Assembly: GCA_963971535.1 (NCBI GenBank)
Contig: OZ020587.1
Span: forward strand, 157,602,488 to 157,666,487
Source: Notolepis coatsorum
Taxonomy: Eukaryota > Chordata > Actinopteri > Aulopiformes > Paralepididae
DNA length: 64,000 nt
Direction: 5' to 3'
The translations under genes were made by a program, and so were the position numbers. The notes beneath the pieces are model-generated. The model saw nothing but the letters and a program-made list of their open reading frames with translations. It did not search any database and was not told the DNA's origin. Of this stretch, positions 26,628 through 38,200 are shown piece after piece (the first letter of the stretch is position 1; the number at the start of each line of letters is the position of its first letter).

Positions 26628-29600
26628 ATATGAGGACTGTGTGTAACTAGGAGGGATATGAGGACTGTGTGTAACTAGGAGGGATATGAGGACTGTGTAA
26701 CTAGGAGGGATATGAAGACTGTGTGTAACTAGGAGGGATATGAGGACTGTGTGTAACTAGGAGGGATATGAGGACTGTGTGTAACTAGGAGGGATATGAG
26801 GACTGTGTAACTAGGAGGGATATGAGGACTGTGTGTAACTAGGAGGGATATGAGGACTGTGTGTAACTAGGAGGGATATGAGGAATGTGTGTAACTAGGA
26901 GGGATATGAGGACTGTGTGTAACTAGGAGGGATATGAGGACTGTGTGTAACTAGGAGGGATATGATGACTGTGTGTAACTAGGAGGAATATGAGGACTGT
27001 GTGTAACTAGGAGGGATATCAGGACTGTGTGTATCTAGGAGGGATATGAGGACTGTGTGTAACTAGGAGGGATATGAGGACTGTGTGTGTAACTAGGAGG
27101 GATATGAGGACTGTGTGTAACTAGGAGGGATACGAGGACTGTGTGTATGTGTAACTAGGAGGGATATGAGGACTGTGTGTAACTAGGAGGAATATAAGGA
27201 CTGTGTGTAACTAGGAGGGATATGAGGACTGTGTGTAACTGGGATATGAGGACTGTGTGTAACTAGGAGGGATATGAGGACTGTGTGTAACTAGGAGGGA
27301 CATGAGGACTGTGTGTAACTAGGATGGATATGATGACTGTGTGTAACTAGGAGGGATATGAGGACTGTGTGTAGCTAGGAGGGATATGAGGACTGTGTGT
27401 AACTAGGAGGGATATGAGGACTGTGTGTAACTAGGAGGGACATGAGGACTGTGTGTAACTAGGAGGGATATGAGGACTGTGTGTAACTAGGAGGGACATG
27501 AGGACTGTGTGTAACTAGGAGGGATATGAGGACTGTGTGTAACTAGGAGGGATATGAGGACTGTGTGTAACTAGGAGGGATATGAGGACTGTGTGTAACT
27601 AGTAGGGATATGAGGACTGTGTGTAGCTAGGAGGGATATGAGGACTGTGTGTAGCTAGGAGGGATATGAGGACTGTGTGTAACTAGGAGGGATATGAGGA
27701 CTGTGTGTAGTTAGGAGGGATATGAGGACTGTGTGTAACTAGGGGGATATGAGGACTGTGTGTAACTAGGACGGATATGAGGACTGTGTGTAACTAGGAG
27801 GGATATGAGGACTGTGTATGTGTAACTAGGAGGGATATGAGGACTGTGTGTAACTAGGAGGGATATGAGGACTGTGTGTAACTAGGAGGGATATGAGGAC
27901 TGTGTGTAGCTAGGAGGGATATGAGGACTGTGTGTAGCTAGGAGGGATATGAGGACTGTGTGTAACTAGGAGGGATATGAGGACTGTGTGTAGCTAGGAG
28001 GGATATGAGGACTGTGTGTAACTAGGGGGTATATGAGGACTGTATGTAACTAGGATGGATATGAGGACTGTGTGTAACTAGGAGTGATATGAGGACTGTG
28101 TATGTGTAACTAGGAGGGATATGATGACTGTGTGTAACTAGGAGGGATATGAGGACTGTGTGTAACTAGGAGGGATATGAGGACTATGTGTAACTAGGAG
28201 GGATATGAGGACTGTGTGTAACTAGGAGGGATATGAGGACTGTGTGTAGCTAGGAGGGATATGAGGACTGTGTGTAGCTAGGAGGGATATGAGGACTGTG
28301 TGTAACTAGGAGGGATATGATGACTGTGTGTAGCTAGGAGGGATATGAGGACTGTGTGTAACTAGGGGGGATATGAGGACTGTGTGTAACTAGGACGGAT
28401 ATGAGGACTGTGTGTAACTAGGAGGGATATGAGGACTGTGTATGTGTAACTAGGAGGGATATGATGACTGTGTGTAACTAGGAGGGATATGAGGACTGTG
28501 TGTAACAAGGATGGATATGAGGACTGTGTAACTAGGAGGGATATGAAGACTGTGTGTAATTAGGAGGGATATGAGGACTGTGTGTAACTAGGAGGGATAT
28601 GAGGACTGTGTGTAACTAGGAGGGATATGAGGACTGTGTAACTAGGAGGGATATGAGGACTGTGTGTAACTAGGAGGGATATGAGGACTGTGTGTAACTA
28701 GGAGCGATATGAGGACTGTGTGTAACTAGGAGGGATATGAGGACTGTGTGTAACTAGGAGGGATATGATGACTGTGTGTAACTAGGGGGAATATGTAGAC
28801 TGTGTGTCACTAGGAGGGATATGAGGACTGTGTGTAACTAGGAGGGATATGAGGACTGTGTGTAGCTAGGAGGGATAGAGGACTGTGTGTAACTAGGAGG
28901 GATATGAGGACTGTGTGTAACTAGGAGGGATATGAGGACTGTGTGTAACTAGGAGGGATATGAGGACTGTGTGTAGCTAGGAAGGATATGAGGGCTGTGT
29001 GTAACTAGGAGGGATATGCGGACTGTGTGTGTGTAACTAGGAGGGATATGAGGACTGTGTGTAACTAGGAGGGATACGAGGACTGTGTGTATGTGTAACT
29101 AGGAGGGATATGAGGACTGTGTGTAACTAGGAGGGATATGAGGACTGTGTGTAACTAGGAGGGATATGAGGACTGTGTGTAACTGGGATATGAGGACTGT
29201 GTGTAACTAGGAGGGATATGAGGACTGTGTGTAACTGGGATATGAGGACTGTGTGTAACTAGGAGGGATATGAGGACTGTGTGTAACTAGGAGGGATATG
29301 AGGACCGTGTGTAACTAGGAGGGATATGAGGACTGTGTGTAGCTAGGAGGGATATGAGGACTGTGTGTAACTAGGAGGGACATGAGGACTGTGTGTAACT
29401 AGGAGATATATGAGGACTGTGTGTAACTAGGAGGGATATGATGACTGTGTGTAACTAGGAGGGATATGAGGACTATCTGTAACTAGGAGGGATATGAGGA
29501 CTGTGTGTAACTAGGAGGGATATGAGGACTGTGTGTAGCTAGGAGGGATATGTGGACTGTGTGTAACTAGGAGGGATATGAGGACTGTGTGTAACTAGGA

Positions 29601-30908
29601 GGGATATGAGGACTGTGTGTAACTAGGAGGGATATGAGGACTGTGTGTAACTAGGAGGGATATGAGGACTGTGTATGTGTAACTAGGAGGGATATGAGGA
29701 CTGTGTGTAACTAGAAGGGATATGAGGACTGTGTGTAACTAGGAGGGATATGAGGACTGTGTAACTAGGAGGGATATGAAGACTGTGTGTAACTAGGAGG
29801 GATATGATGACTGTGTGTAACTATGAGGGATATGAGGACTGTGTGTAACTAGGAGGGATATGAGGACTGTGTAACTAGGAGGGATATGAGGACTGTGTGT
29901 AACTAGGAGGGATATGAGGACTGTGTGTAACTAGGAGGGATATGAGGAATGTGTGTAACTAGGAGGGATATGAGGACTGTGTGTAACTAGGAGAGATATG
30001 AGGACTGTGTGTAACTAGGAGGGATATGAGGACTGTGTGTAACTAGGAGGGATATGATGACTGTGTGTAACTAGGAGGAATATGAGGACTGTGTGTAACT
30101 AGGAGGGATATGAGGACTGTGTGTAGCTAGGAGGGATATGAGGACTGTGTGTAACTAGGAGGGATATGAGGACTGTGTGTGTGTAACTAGGAGGGATATG
30201 AGGAATGTGTGTAACTAGGAGGGATACGAGGACTGTGTGTATGTGTAACTAGGAGGGATATGAGGACTGTGTGTAACTAGGAGGGATATAAGGACTGTGT
30301 GTAACTAGGAGGGATATGAGGACTGTGTGTAACTGGGATATGAGGACTGTGTGTAACTTGGAGGGATATGAGGACTGTGTGTAACTGGGATATGAGGACT
30401 GTGTGTAACTAGGAGGGATATGAGGACTGTGTGTAACTAGGAGGGATATGAGGACTGTGTGTAGCTAGGAGGGATATGAGGACTGTGTGTAACTAGGAGG
30501 GACATGAGGACTGTGTGTAACTAGGAGAGATATGAGGACTGTGTGTAACTATGAGGGATATGAGGACTGTGTGTAACTAGGAGGGATATGAGGACTGTGT
30601 GTAACTAGGAGGGATACGAGGACTGTGTGTATGTGTAACTAGGAGGGATATGAGGACTGTGTGTAACTACGAGGGATATGAGGACTGTGTGTAACTAGGA
30701 GGGATATGAGGACTGTGTGTAACTGGGATATGAGGACTGTGTGTAACTAGGAGGGATATGAGGACTGTGTGTAACTGGGATATGAGGACTGTGTGTAACT
30801 AGGAGGGATATGAGGACTGTGTGTAACTAGGAGGGATATGAGGACTGTGTGTAGCTAGGAGGGATATGAGGACTGTGTGTAACTAGGAGGGACATGAGGA
30901 CTGTGTGT
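25883..30908. repeat. 28-bp minisatellite array, segment between the two LINE-like fragments
   Basis: Same 28-bp unit and variants as the left block, in the same orientation. Its first unit has AGGAGAGATATG next to the insert. No gene or other element is seen in it. Confidence 0.97.
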
Positions 30909-32055
30909 GATGAATGAATGAATGAAAACTTTATTTAACAGATTGCAGAATGGGTACAATACAGTACGGCTCAATACACACAATTGTTAAGGGGATGCAG
31001 ACCTGAGAAAGACGTTTGTCTTGTTTCCATCAGGGTCCCCCATTTTCAATTCATATAGACATTTATGACATACACAACATACATGACATTTATGGCATAG
31101 GGACATATAGGTATTTAGTACTGATACATTTGTGACATAAACGGTATTCAAATATACAGTACTGTTACCCCTAGATCCTGACAGAGTATATACATATGAT
31201 GGGGAGGGGACTGTACATTAGGAGGGGGTGGGTGGGTGGGAGAGAAATATACATACGGCGGGGAGGGAATATATACATGCGGTGGGGATTTAGAATTTAT
31301 GTTCCAGTGAGTAACTAGGAGAGATATGAGGACTGTGTGTAACTAGGAGGGATATGAGGACTGTGTGTAACTAGGAGGGATATGAGGACTGTGTGTAACT
31401 AGGAGGGATATGAGGACTGTGTGTAACTAGGAGGGATATGAGGACTGTGTATGTGTAACTAGGAGGGATATGAGGACTGTGTGTAACTAGGAGGGATATG
31501 AGGACTGTGTGTAACTAGGAGGGATATGAGGACTGTGTGTAACTAGGAGGGATATGAGGACTGTGTGTAACTAGGAGGGATATGAGGACTGTGTATGTGT
31601 AACTAGGAGGGATATGAGGACTGTGTGTAACTAGGAGGGATATGAGGACTATGTGTAACTAGGAGGGATATGAGGACTGTGTGTAACTAGGAGGGATATT
31701 AGGACTGTGTAAGTAGGAGGGATATGAAGACTGTGTGTAACTAGGAGGGATATGAGGACTGTGTGTAACTAGGAGGGATATGAGGACTGTGTGTAACTAG
31801 GAGGGATATGAGGACTGTGTAACTAGGAGGGATATGAGGACTGTGTGTAACTAGGAGGGATATGAGGAATGTGTGTAACTAGGAGGGATATGAGGACTGT
31901 GTGTAACTAGGAGAGATATGAGGACTGTGTGTAACTAGGAGGGATATGAGGACTGTGTGTAACTAGGAGGGATATGATGACTGTGTGTAACTAGGAGGAA
32001 TATGAGGACTGTGTGTAACTAGGAGGGATATGAGGACTGTGTGTAACTAGGAGGG
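26628..32055. repeat. Higher-order satellite block, copy B of the 5,428-bp duplication
   Basis: Second copy in direct tandem. I noticed no indel between the copies at any marker compared, and the 402-bp insert reads the same in both. After about 32,090 the unit order differs from the expected continuation, which ends the copy. The lack of visible divergence suggests the youngest of the large amplifications here. Confidence 0.93.
30909..31310 (-). mobile_element. LINE-like 3' end fragment, copy 2 (passenger duplicate)
   Basis: Reads the same as 25481-25882 over its 402 bp and lies exactly 5,428 bp from it, with the same flanking satellite units on both sides. It therefore arose by duplication of the surrounding satellite block, not by a second retrotransposition. 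Confidence 0.85.
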
Positions 32056-33703
32056 ATATGAGGACTGTGTGTAACTAGGAGGGATATGAGGACTGTGTAT
32101 GTGTAACTAGGAGGGATATGAGGACTGTGTGTAACTAGGAGGGATATGAGGACTATGTGTAACTAGGAGGGATATGAGGACTGTGTGTAACTAGGAGGGA
32201 TATGAGGACTGTGTAAGTAGGAGGGATATGAAGACTGTGTGTAACTAGGAGGGATATGAGGACTGTGTGTAACTAGGAGGGATATGAGGACTGTGTAACT
32301 AGGAGGGATATGAGGACTGTGTGTAACTAGGAGGGATATGAGGAATGTGTGTAACTAGGAGGGATATGAGGACTGTGTGTAACTAGGAGAGATATGAGGA
32401 CTGTGTGTAACTAGGAGGGGTATGAGGACTGTGTGTAACTAGGAGGGATATGATGACTGTGTGTAACTAGGAGGAATATGAGGACTGTGTGTCACTAGGA
32501 GGGATATGAGGACTGTGTGTAACTAGGAGGGATATGAGGACTGTGTGTAACTAGGAGGGATATGAGGACTGTGTGTAGCTAGGAGGGATATGAGGACTCT
32601 GTGTAACTAGGAGGGATATGAGGACTGTGTGTAACTAGGAGGGATATGAGGACTGTGTGTAACTAGGAGGGTTATGAGGACTGTGTGTAGCTAGGAGGGA
32701 TATGAGGACTGTGTGTAACTAGGAGGGATATGAGGACTGTGTGTGTAACTAGGAGGGATATGAGGACTGTGTGTAACTAGGAGGGATACGAGGACTGTCT
32801 CTATGTGTAACTAGGAGGGATATGAGGACTGTGTGTAACTAGGAGGGATATGAGGACTGTGTGTAATTAGGAGGGATATGAGGACTGTGTGTAACTATGA
32901 GGGATATGCGGACTGTGTGTAACTGGGATATGAGGACTGTGTGTAACTAGGAGGGATATGAGGACTGTGTGTAACTGGGATATGAGGACTGTGTGTAACT
33001 AGGAGGGATATGAGGACTGTGTGTAACTAGGGGGGATATGAGGACTGTGTGTAGCTAGGAGGGATATGAGGACTGTGTGTAACTAGGAGGGACATGAGGA
33101 CTGTGTGTAACTAGGAGAGATATGAGGACTGTGTGTAACTAGGAGGGATATGAGGACTGTGTATGTGTAACTAGGAGGGATATGAGGACTGTGTGTAACT
33201 AGGAGGGATATGAGGACTGTGTGTAACTAGGAGGGATATGAGGACTGTGTGTAACTAGGAGGGATATGAGGACTGTGTAACTAGGAGGGATATGAAGACT
33301 GTGTGTAACTATGAGGGATATGAGGACTGTGTGTAACTATGAGGGATATGAGGACTGTGTGTAACTAGGAGGGATATGAGGACTGTGTGTAACTAGGAGG
33401 GATATGAGGACTGTGTGTAACTAGGAGGGATATGAGGACTGTGTATGTGTAACTAGGAGGGATATGAGGACTGTGTATGTGTAACTAGGAGGGATATGAG
33501 GACTGTGTGTAACTAGGAGGGATATGAGGACTGTGTGTAGCTAGGAGGGATATGAGGACTGTGTGTAACTAGGAGGGATATGAAGACTGTGTGTAACTAG
33601 GAGGGATATGAGGACTGTGTGTAACTAGGAGGGATATGAGGACTGTGTATGTGTAACTAGGAGGGATATGAGGACTGTGTGTAACTAGGAGGGATATGAG
33701 GAC
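31311..33703. repeat. 28-bp minisatellite array, segment before BEL-1
   Basis: Continuation of the 28-bp array up to the BEL-1 insertion. Several 26-bp units and 32-bp units (GTGTATGTG) occur here. No other feature is seen. Confidence 0.97.
33699..33703. other. Target-site duplication of BEL-1, left copy (AGGAC)
   Basis: AGGAC lies directly before the LTR start TGTTGTGAAGG and is repeated directly after the 3' LTR at 42812-42816. Five base pairs is the usual duplication size of BEL/Pao integrases. AGGAC also occurs once in every satellite unit, so the match is weaker evidence than in unique DNA, but the positions fit exactly. Confidence 0.8.
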
Positions 33704-34015
33704 TGTTGTGAAGGGCCAGATTAAACCGAATATATATATTTATTTATATATATATATTTAATTGTATTTGTATATTCTCTAATATTCCATGATATCCCTT
33801 GTATATTCCTTGTACAATATGCATTGAATATCCATTCTAGCCTACTGAACATCCCATAATAGTCTCCATTCTACTATTGGTCGAGACCTTGGTGCCAGGC
33901 TGCCATACCCCTCAGACCCAGTTCAAACGTACCGCTCCACATGTACGAACAAGTCCTAGTTCCGCGTAGGAATCTGGCTACCGCACCACTAATGGGACTA
34001 TTTGTTCATAGTGCG

Positions 34016-34023
34016 TATATATA
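34016..34023 (+). promoter_or_regulatory. Candidate TATA box of the BEL-1 5' LTR
   Basis: TATATATA between GTGCG and CTGCGC, about 310 bp into the LTR. The same layout occurs in the 3' LTR (near 41691-41699) and in both BEL-2 LTRs (minus strand, near 50041-50050 and 56671-56680), so it is conserved between the subfamilies. Transcription would be expected to start some 25-30 bp downstream. Promoter function is inference. Confidence 0.5.
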
Positions 34024-34964
34024 CTGCGCTACTAAAGTAGGACTTTCTTTTCAGTCCAGTTTCTTACCCTCCAATAGAGTCACAGACGTAAAGCCTCCCC
34101 GCGACGCCACGTGTGGGAGTAAGGCCAAGTTCGCCTACCATCTGTATTGAGACATCGTGTATATTAATATTTGAATAGTCATATTTGGCACTATATCGTC
34201 GAGTTGGACGTAGTCTATTAAGCTAATAATAGTCTGTTAATATATAGTGCTTCGTGCAGTGAGAATACTACCGTAGTCAGTACCCCATCGTTTCGGGCAG
34301 AGAACTGGCTGCTTACCCAGGGTGGTTGACCCCATGTGAAGCTGCACCCGAGGAGCCCCAGAGCCGACGAGCGAGTGGACCTGTATACCGGATTATTCTA
34401 CCGACGACAGCCCGCCTTCCCAGGCACGGATTATGCTTTGTATACTTTGATTATTCCATGGATAAAGACCCCCGACACTGCCGTGTGTTGGAACTCCCCC
34501 CCCTGGAGAGGACGCAAGGTGAGGAGACGCTCTGCAAGACGAGGTCGCTTCACGTCTCTCCCCCGTGGACCGGAGAGAGCCGGCCCACAAAGAGTCCACC
34601 TGCTTTCATCTGTGGTCCAAGGATCGCCGGCGCATTGAACGGCACTACAGTGGGTTCACCTGGGATACCCTTGGCCGGACGAGGCAGCCGGATTCTACCC
34701 CCCCCCCCCCTCCTACTCCTGTCGGCTTACAAGCGACCGGATTAACCCCCCCTTAGTGTATCTAGTATATAATCATTAAAGTATCATTGCTGTTATTCCT
34801 TAACTATTCCAGGTCGTATATTTACCACCTGCGCCATCAGAGATTGGACATTCTCTATTGATATACCGACGAATACTCTTTGCCATAAAAGTGCATACTA
34901 TTTCAATTCATAAATGTAATTAAGTGATTAAGTGCTTGCTCTACACACCATATTGCTGTGTAGT

Positions 34965-34970
34965 AATAAA
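34965..34970 (+). promoter_or_regulatory. Candidate polyadenylation signal AATAAA in the BEL-1 LTR
   Basis: Canonical AATAAA 170 bp before the LTR end. The copy in the 3' LTR is at 42637-42642 and would serve the genomic transcript. With the TATA box near 34,020 this implies a long R region of about 0.9 kb, which is inference. Confidence 0.5.
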
Positions 34971-35141
34971 CGCATACTTCGACTTCATACATTTGTGTTG
35001 GATCCGTTTCATCTACGTGAGAGTGTTTATGATAATATATTTATGCCGTGTACTGGGTGGCCGAATATTAAGTACAAAGGTAGTGGTAGTAAGTATCATA
35101 TCTAGTAATACAGTCAGGGAATTGTACCCCTCAGTTACAAT

Positions 35142-35158
35142 TGGTCCTTCGAGCCGGA
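35142..35158 (+). other. Primer binding site of BEL-1, complementary to tRNA-Tyr
   Basis: TGGTCCTTCGAGCCGGA begins 2 bp after the LTR end. Its complement ends in CCA and carries the acceptor strand TCGAAGG and T-stem CCGGC, matching the 3' end of eukaryotic cytosolic tRNA-Tyr(GUA), whose gene starts CCTTCGA. The match covers all 17 positions as I remember that tRNA. It is the start site for minus-strand DNA synthesis. Confidence 0.85.
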
Positions 35159-35207
35159 GGGTAATCAGTGTAATATTAATATAGTGTTATTAATATTGAA
35201 ATGGCCT

Positions 35208-38200
35208 ATGATGAACACTCCACGAAACGATCCTCCTAACCAACGCCCGCAGCGCGAACGACGGCTCCCTCAGTACTTAGAGGCTTACGCTGTCAGTCAA
35301 CAACCTAGTCTTCTACTAACAGTAAACGCGGTAAAACTAGAAAGTAAAAGTATGTCTAACCCCAACGCCCAGACTACCCCGACCATAGAGGCCCCTACAG
35401 GCTCTAATGTAACTGACCAAGTTCACGGTGGGGACCAGTGGGAACCAGACATGACTTCACACCCCGCCAGTACTGAAGAAGTAGTCCCCGATGAGTCCCG
35501 GGAGGAATACAACGCTACCGAGAGAGAACTCGGCACGGAAGAAGACGGGGAGAGCACCGTGGAGATAGAGCTCCAAGGCTCCGCAAGGAGTACCCCGAGG
35601 GAAGGCTCCCCTATACAACCGCCTTCTCCCAGCGAGGCAGAGAGGACCCTACAGCAGGCCTTCCTCATCAGCCTGAACGCCGCTGCTGAACGCGACCGAC
35701 TGCAGATCCAGCAGCGAAGCGAACACGAGCAGATACGTCTAGAAATAAGACGCATTCAGATGGAAGAGAATGTGGCCCGAGAACGAGCCGGTGCTCAACG
35801 GGACGCAGCGCGCGACAGACAGCAGTCGCAACTAATAGAACAGCTGATCAGACGGACAACACCCTCTCCCTCCGCCAGAGGCTCCAGGAACTCGTTTAGA
35901 CACACCTCCAGGGCGGCATCCCCTAGCCGAGTAAACAACCCTGAACTTGACCAACAGACGAGGTCTATACCCCCCACAGACCACCTCCCCCCACCGGTCC
36001 AAGCGAGACCTAGCAACCGGGAAGGAGCAGCATATCCTGTGGAGAGGCTAAACCAGAGACTACAAGCACTGGATGACCTAACTGAAGACGAAGAGGAAGA
36101 GGAGGAGAACCACGCCCGAAGACAGCACAGTACTCTACCGGACCAGGAGGTCCGGTACAGCCCAGGCTATACTCCCGCGGAGCTGCGCTACAGACCCCCG
36201 ACTCTATACACGGGTGAGCACGACGCACGACCCGCACCGAGGAACAGCACCTGGACAAGCGGGCCATGGTACACTGCCGGTACCAGCCCATACCAAGGAG
36301 CGGGAGGAGACTCGCCTAGGAGGCCTCTCCCCCAACGCTCGCCGATGTATCCACAGTCAGCGTCATACATTGGCACGCCTATGGTACCCGACTTCACCCA
36401 AGAGAACCGGGCCCAGTATACAGAACTCTGCATGTGTCTGGAGACCATGTTGGTGGATGTATTGGATGAACGCCACAAATACGCCATCCTACTGAAGCAC
36501 TTAAAGGTGCCCCGCGCACATAATATAGCGCTCGCCTACGCGACTTCCACCACCCCATACACAGCAGCGCTGGTAGCACTGGACCAGAGGTATGGGCGCA
36601 TATGGGATTACGTGATCCAGGAGATCCGACACATCGACCGCTTACCCCCAGCAATAGACAATCGAGCACTGGACGACCTGTCCATCAGAGTGCAGTCCCT
36701 GGTAGGGATGTTGGGAGCGCAAAGAGAGAAGGGGAGGCATGAACTTTACGCCAACTCAAATGTGGAAAGGATTCTGGAGAAGCTGCCGCCCGCTCGTCAG
36801 GAGCGCTTTAGGCGGCAGAGGGACCACAGAGACCCGAATGGCCCCGAACCGAACCTCCTCGATCTAGCAGACTTCCTGGCGAGAGAAGTCAGCAGCCTAC
36901 GGCTAGATACATTCGGACGGAGCACCCCTGGCTCCAGAGAAGGAACCAGACGACTAAATGATGGAAGAAGATCGGTGACTGTGATGCACCAATCGGAGTC
37001 AGTACCGAGCAGCAGGAGCCACAGTACCCCCTCCAGAACGGAGAAGTGGAAGATAGTGTGCCCCTACTGTGAGAAAGAACACTGGCTAGCGCAATGTGAC
37101 TCCTTCCCCAAGCTGAACGCGGAGGAAGCAGGTCAATGGATAAAGTCCAACAAGCGCTGTTTTCGCTGTGCGCGCTCACACATGGCAGCCGAATGCCGCT
37201 TAAAGAAAAGGTGCACCAAGTGCGATGGAGCCCATCTGGACATACTTCACGACAGTAACAGACGGCGCCCTTCACCTGCACCATCCAGCCGCAAAGCGAG
37301 CGTCATGTACATCGATCCCGCCAGCAGCAGTGGAGCCCGAGTACTCCTAAAAGTAGTGCGTGTGACACTAAGCTACCAGAATAAAGTCCTGGACACTTAC
37401 GCCGTCCTCGATGACGGGTCAGAGAAGACCCTGCTGCTCGCCTCCGCTGCGGCCCAGCTAGGGCTGCGGGGAAGCGAAACCCAAATGACAATTCGGACAA
37501 TAAGACGAGATTTGAAGACGATAAAGGGCGAGAATGTCTCATTCTCTATCGCAGCAAGCGGCCAGCCTGAGCGACGGTACCAGATTGCAGACGCTTTCAC
37601 CAGCCAAGAAATAGGACTGTCGCGGTACACATACCCCGTCGCCAAGCTGATGGAGAAATATGCACATCTGCGCAAGTTACCGATCCCGCTCATAGACAAT
37701 GCTATGCCGACCCTGTTGATAGGCTCCGACCATGCAGACCTCATTGTCCCGATAGACCGGGTTCATACCGGACCCCGAGGCTGTCCTGCAGCAGTCGAGA
37801 CCCGTTTGGGATGGACTCTCCAAGGCCCGCTCGCCAAATCTCTCAACCGAAGTACAGCCACTAGATGTCTCCACTCCCGAGTCGCAGAGGGAGAAACCGC
37901 ACTCCTGCAACACGTAGAGCGGCTATGGACCTTGGAACAAATGCCCTTTAAGAACGGAAAGAAAGACATTCGCTCTAAAGATGACATTTACGCCATTCAC
38001 CTCCTCGAGACAAGGACCAAGAGAGTCCCGGTCAACGGCGTGTTGAGATACGCCACGCCACTCCTGCGGCGAGAAGGAATGCCTACTTTCCACGCCAAGA
38101 CAGACGCCACAGAACGGTACCTGCTGAACACGGAGCGGCGCTTAGCCAAGAACCCCGCCCAAGAGAGTGTATACCGCGCTGAGATTGAGAAGCTCATCAC

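Larger units (their letters stand above)
33704..35139 (+). repeat. BEL-1 5' LTR
   Basis: 1,436 bp, starting TGTTGTGAAGG and ending TTACA, thus with TG...CA ends. It carries an AT-rich stretch near the start, a TATA-like box at 34016-34023, runs of C at 34496-34503 and 34698-34710, and AATAAA at 34965-34970. The small ORFs in it occur in both LTRs only because the LTRs are copies; I see no reason to call them genes. Confidence 0.95.

Noticed and set aside
1..33703. CRISPR-like array
   Set aside because: The repeats are directly tandem with no unique spacers, in a metazoan context.
33699..33714. An 8-bp target duplication AGGACTGT with the BEL-1 LTR starting at 33707
   Set aside because: BEL-2 and its empty site show that the LTR starts TGTTGTGAAGG; using that start gives the normal 5-bp duplication AGGAC. 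The 8-bp match came from satellite bases resembling the LTR start.
33941..34745. Small ORFs in the BEL-1 LTR, repeated in the 3' LTR
   Set aside because: They are conserved only because LTRs are copies; several break through C-run length differences, and no known domain is seen.
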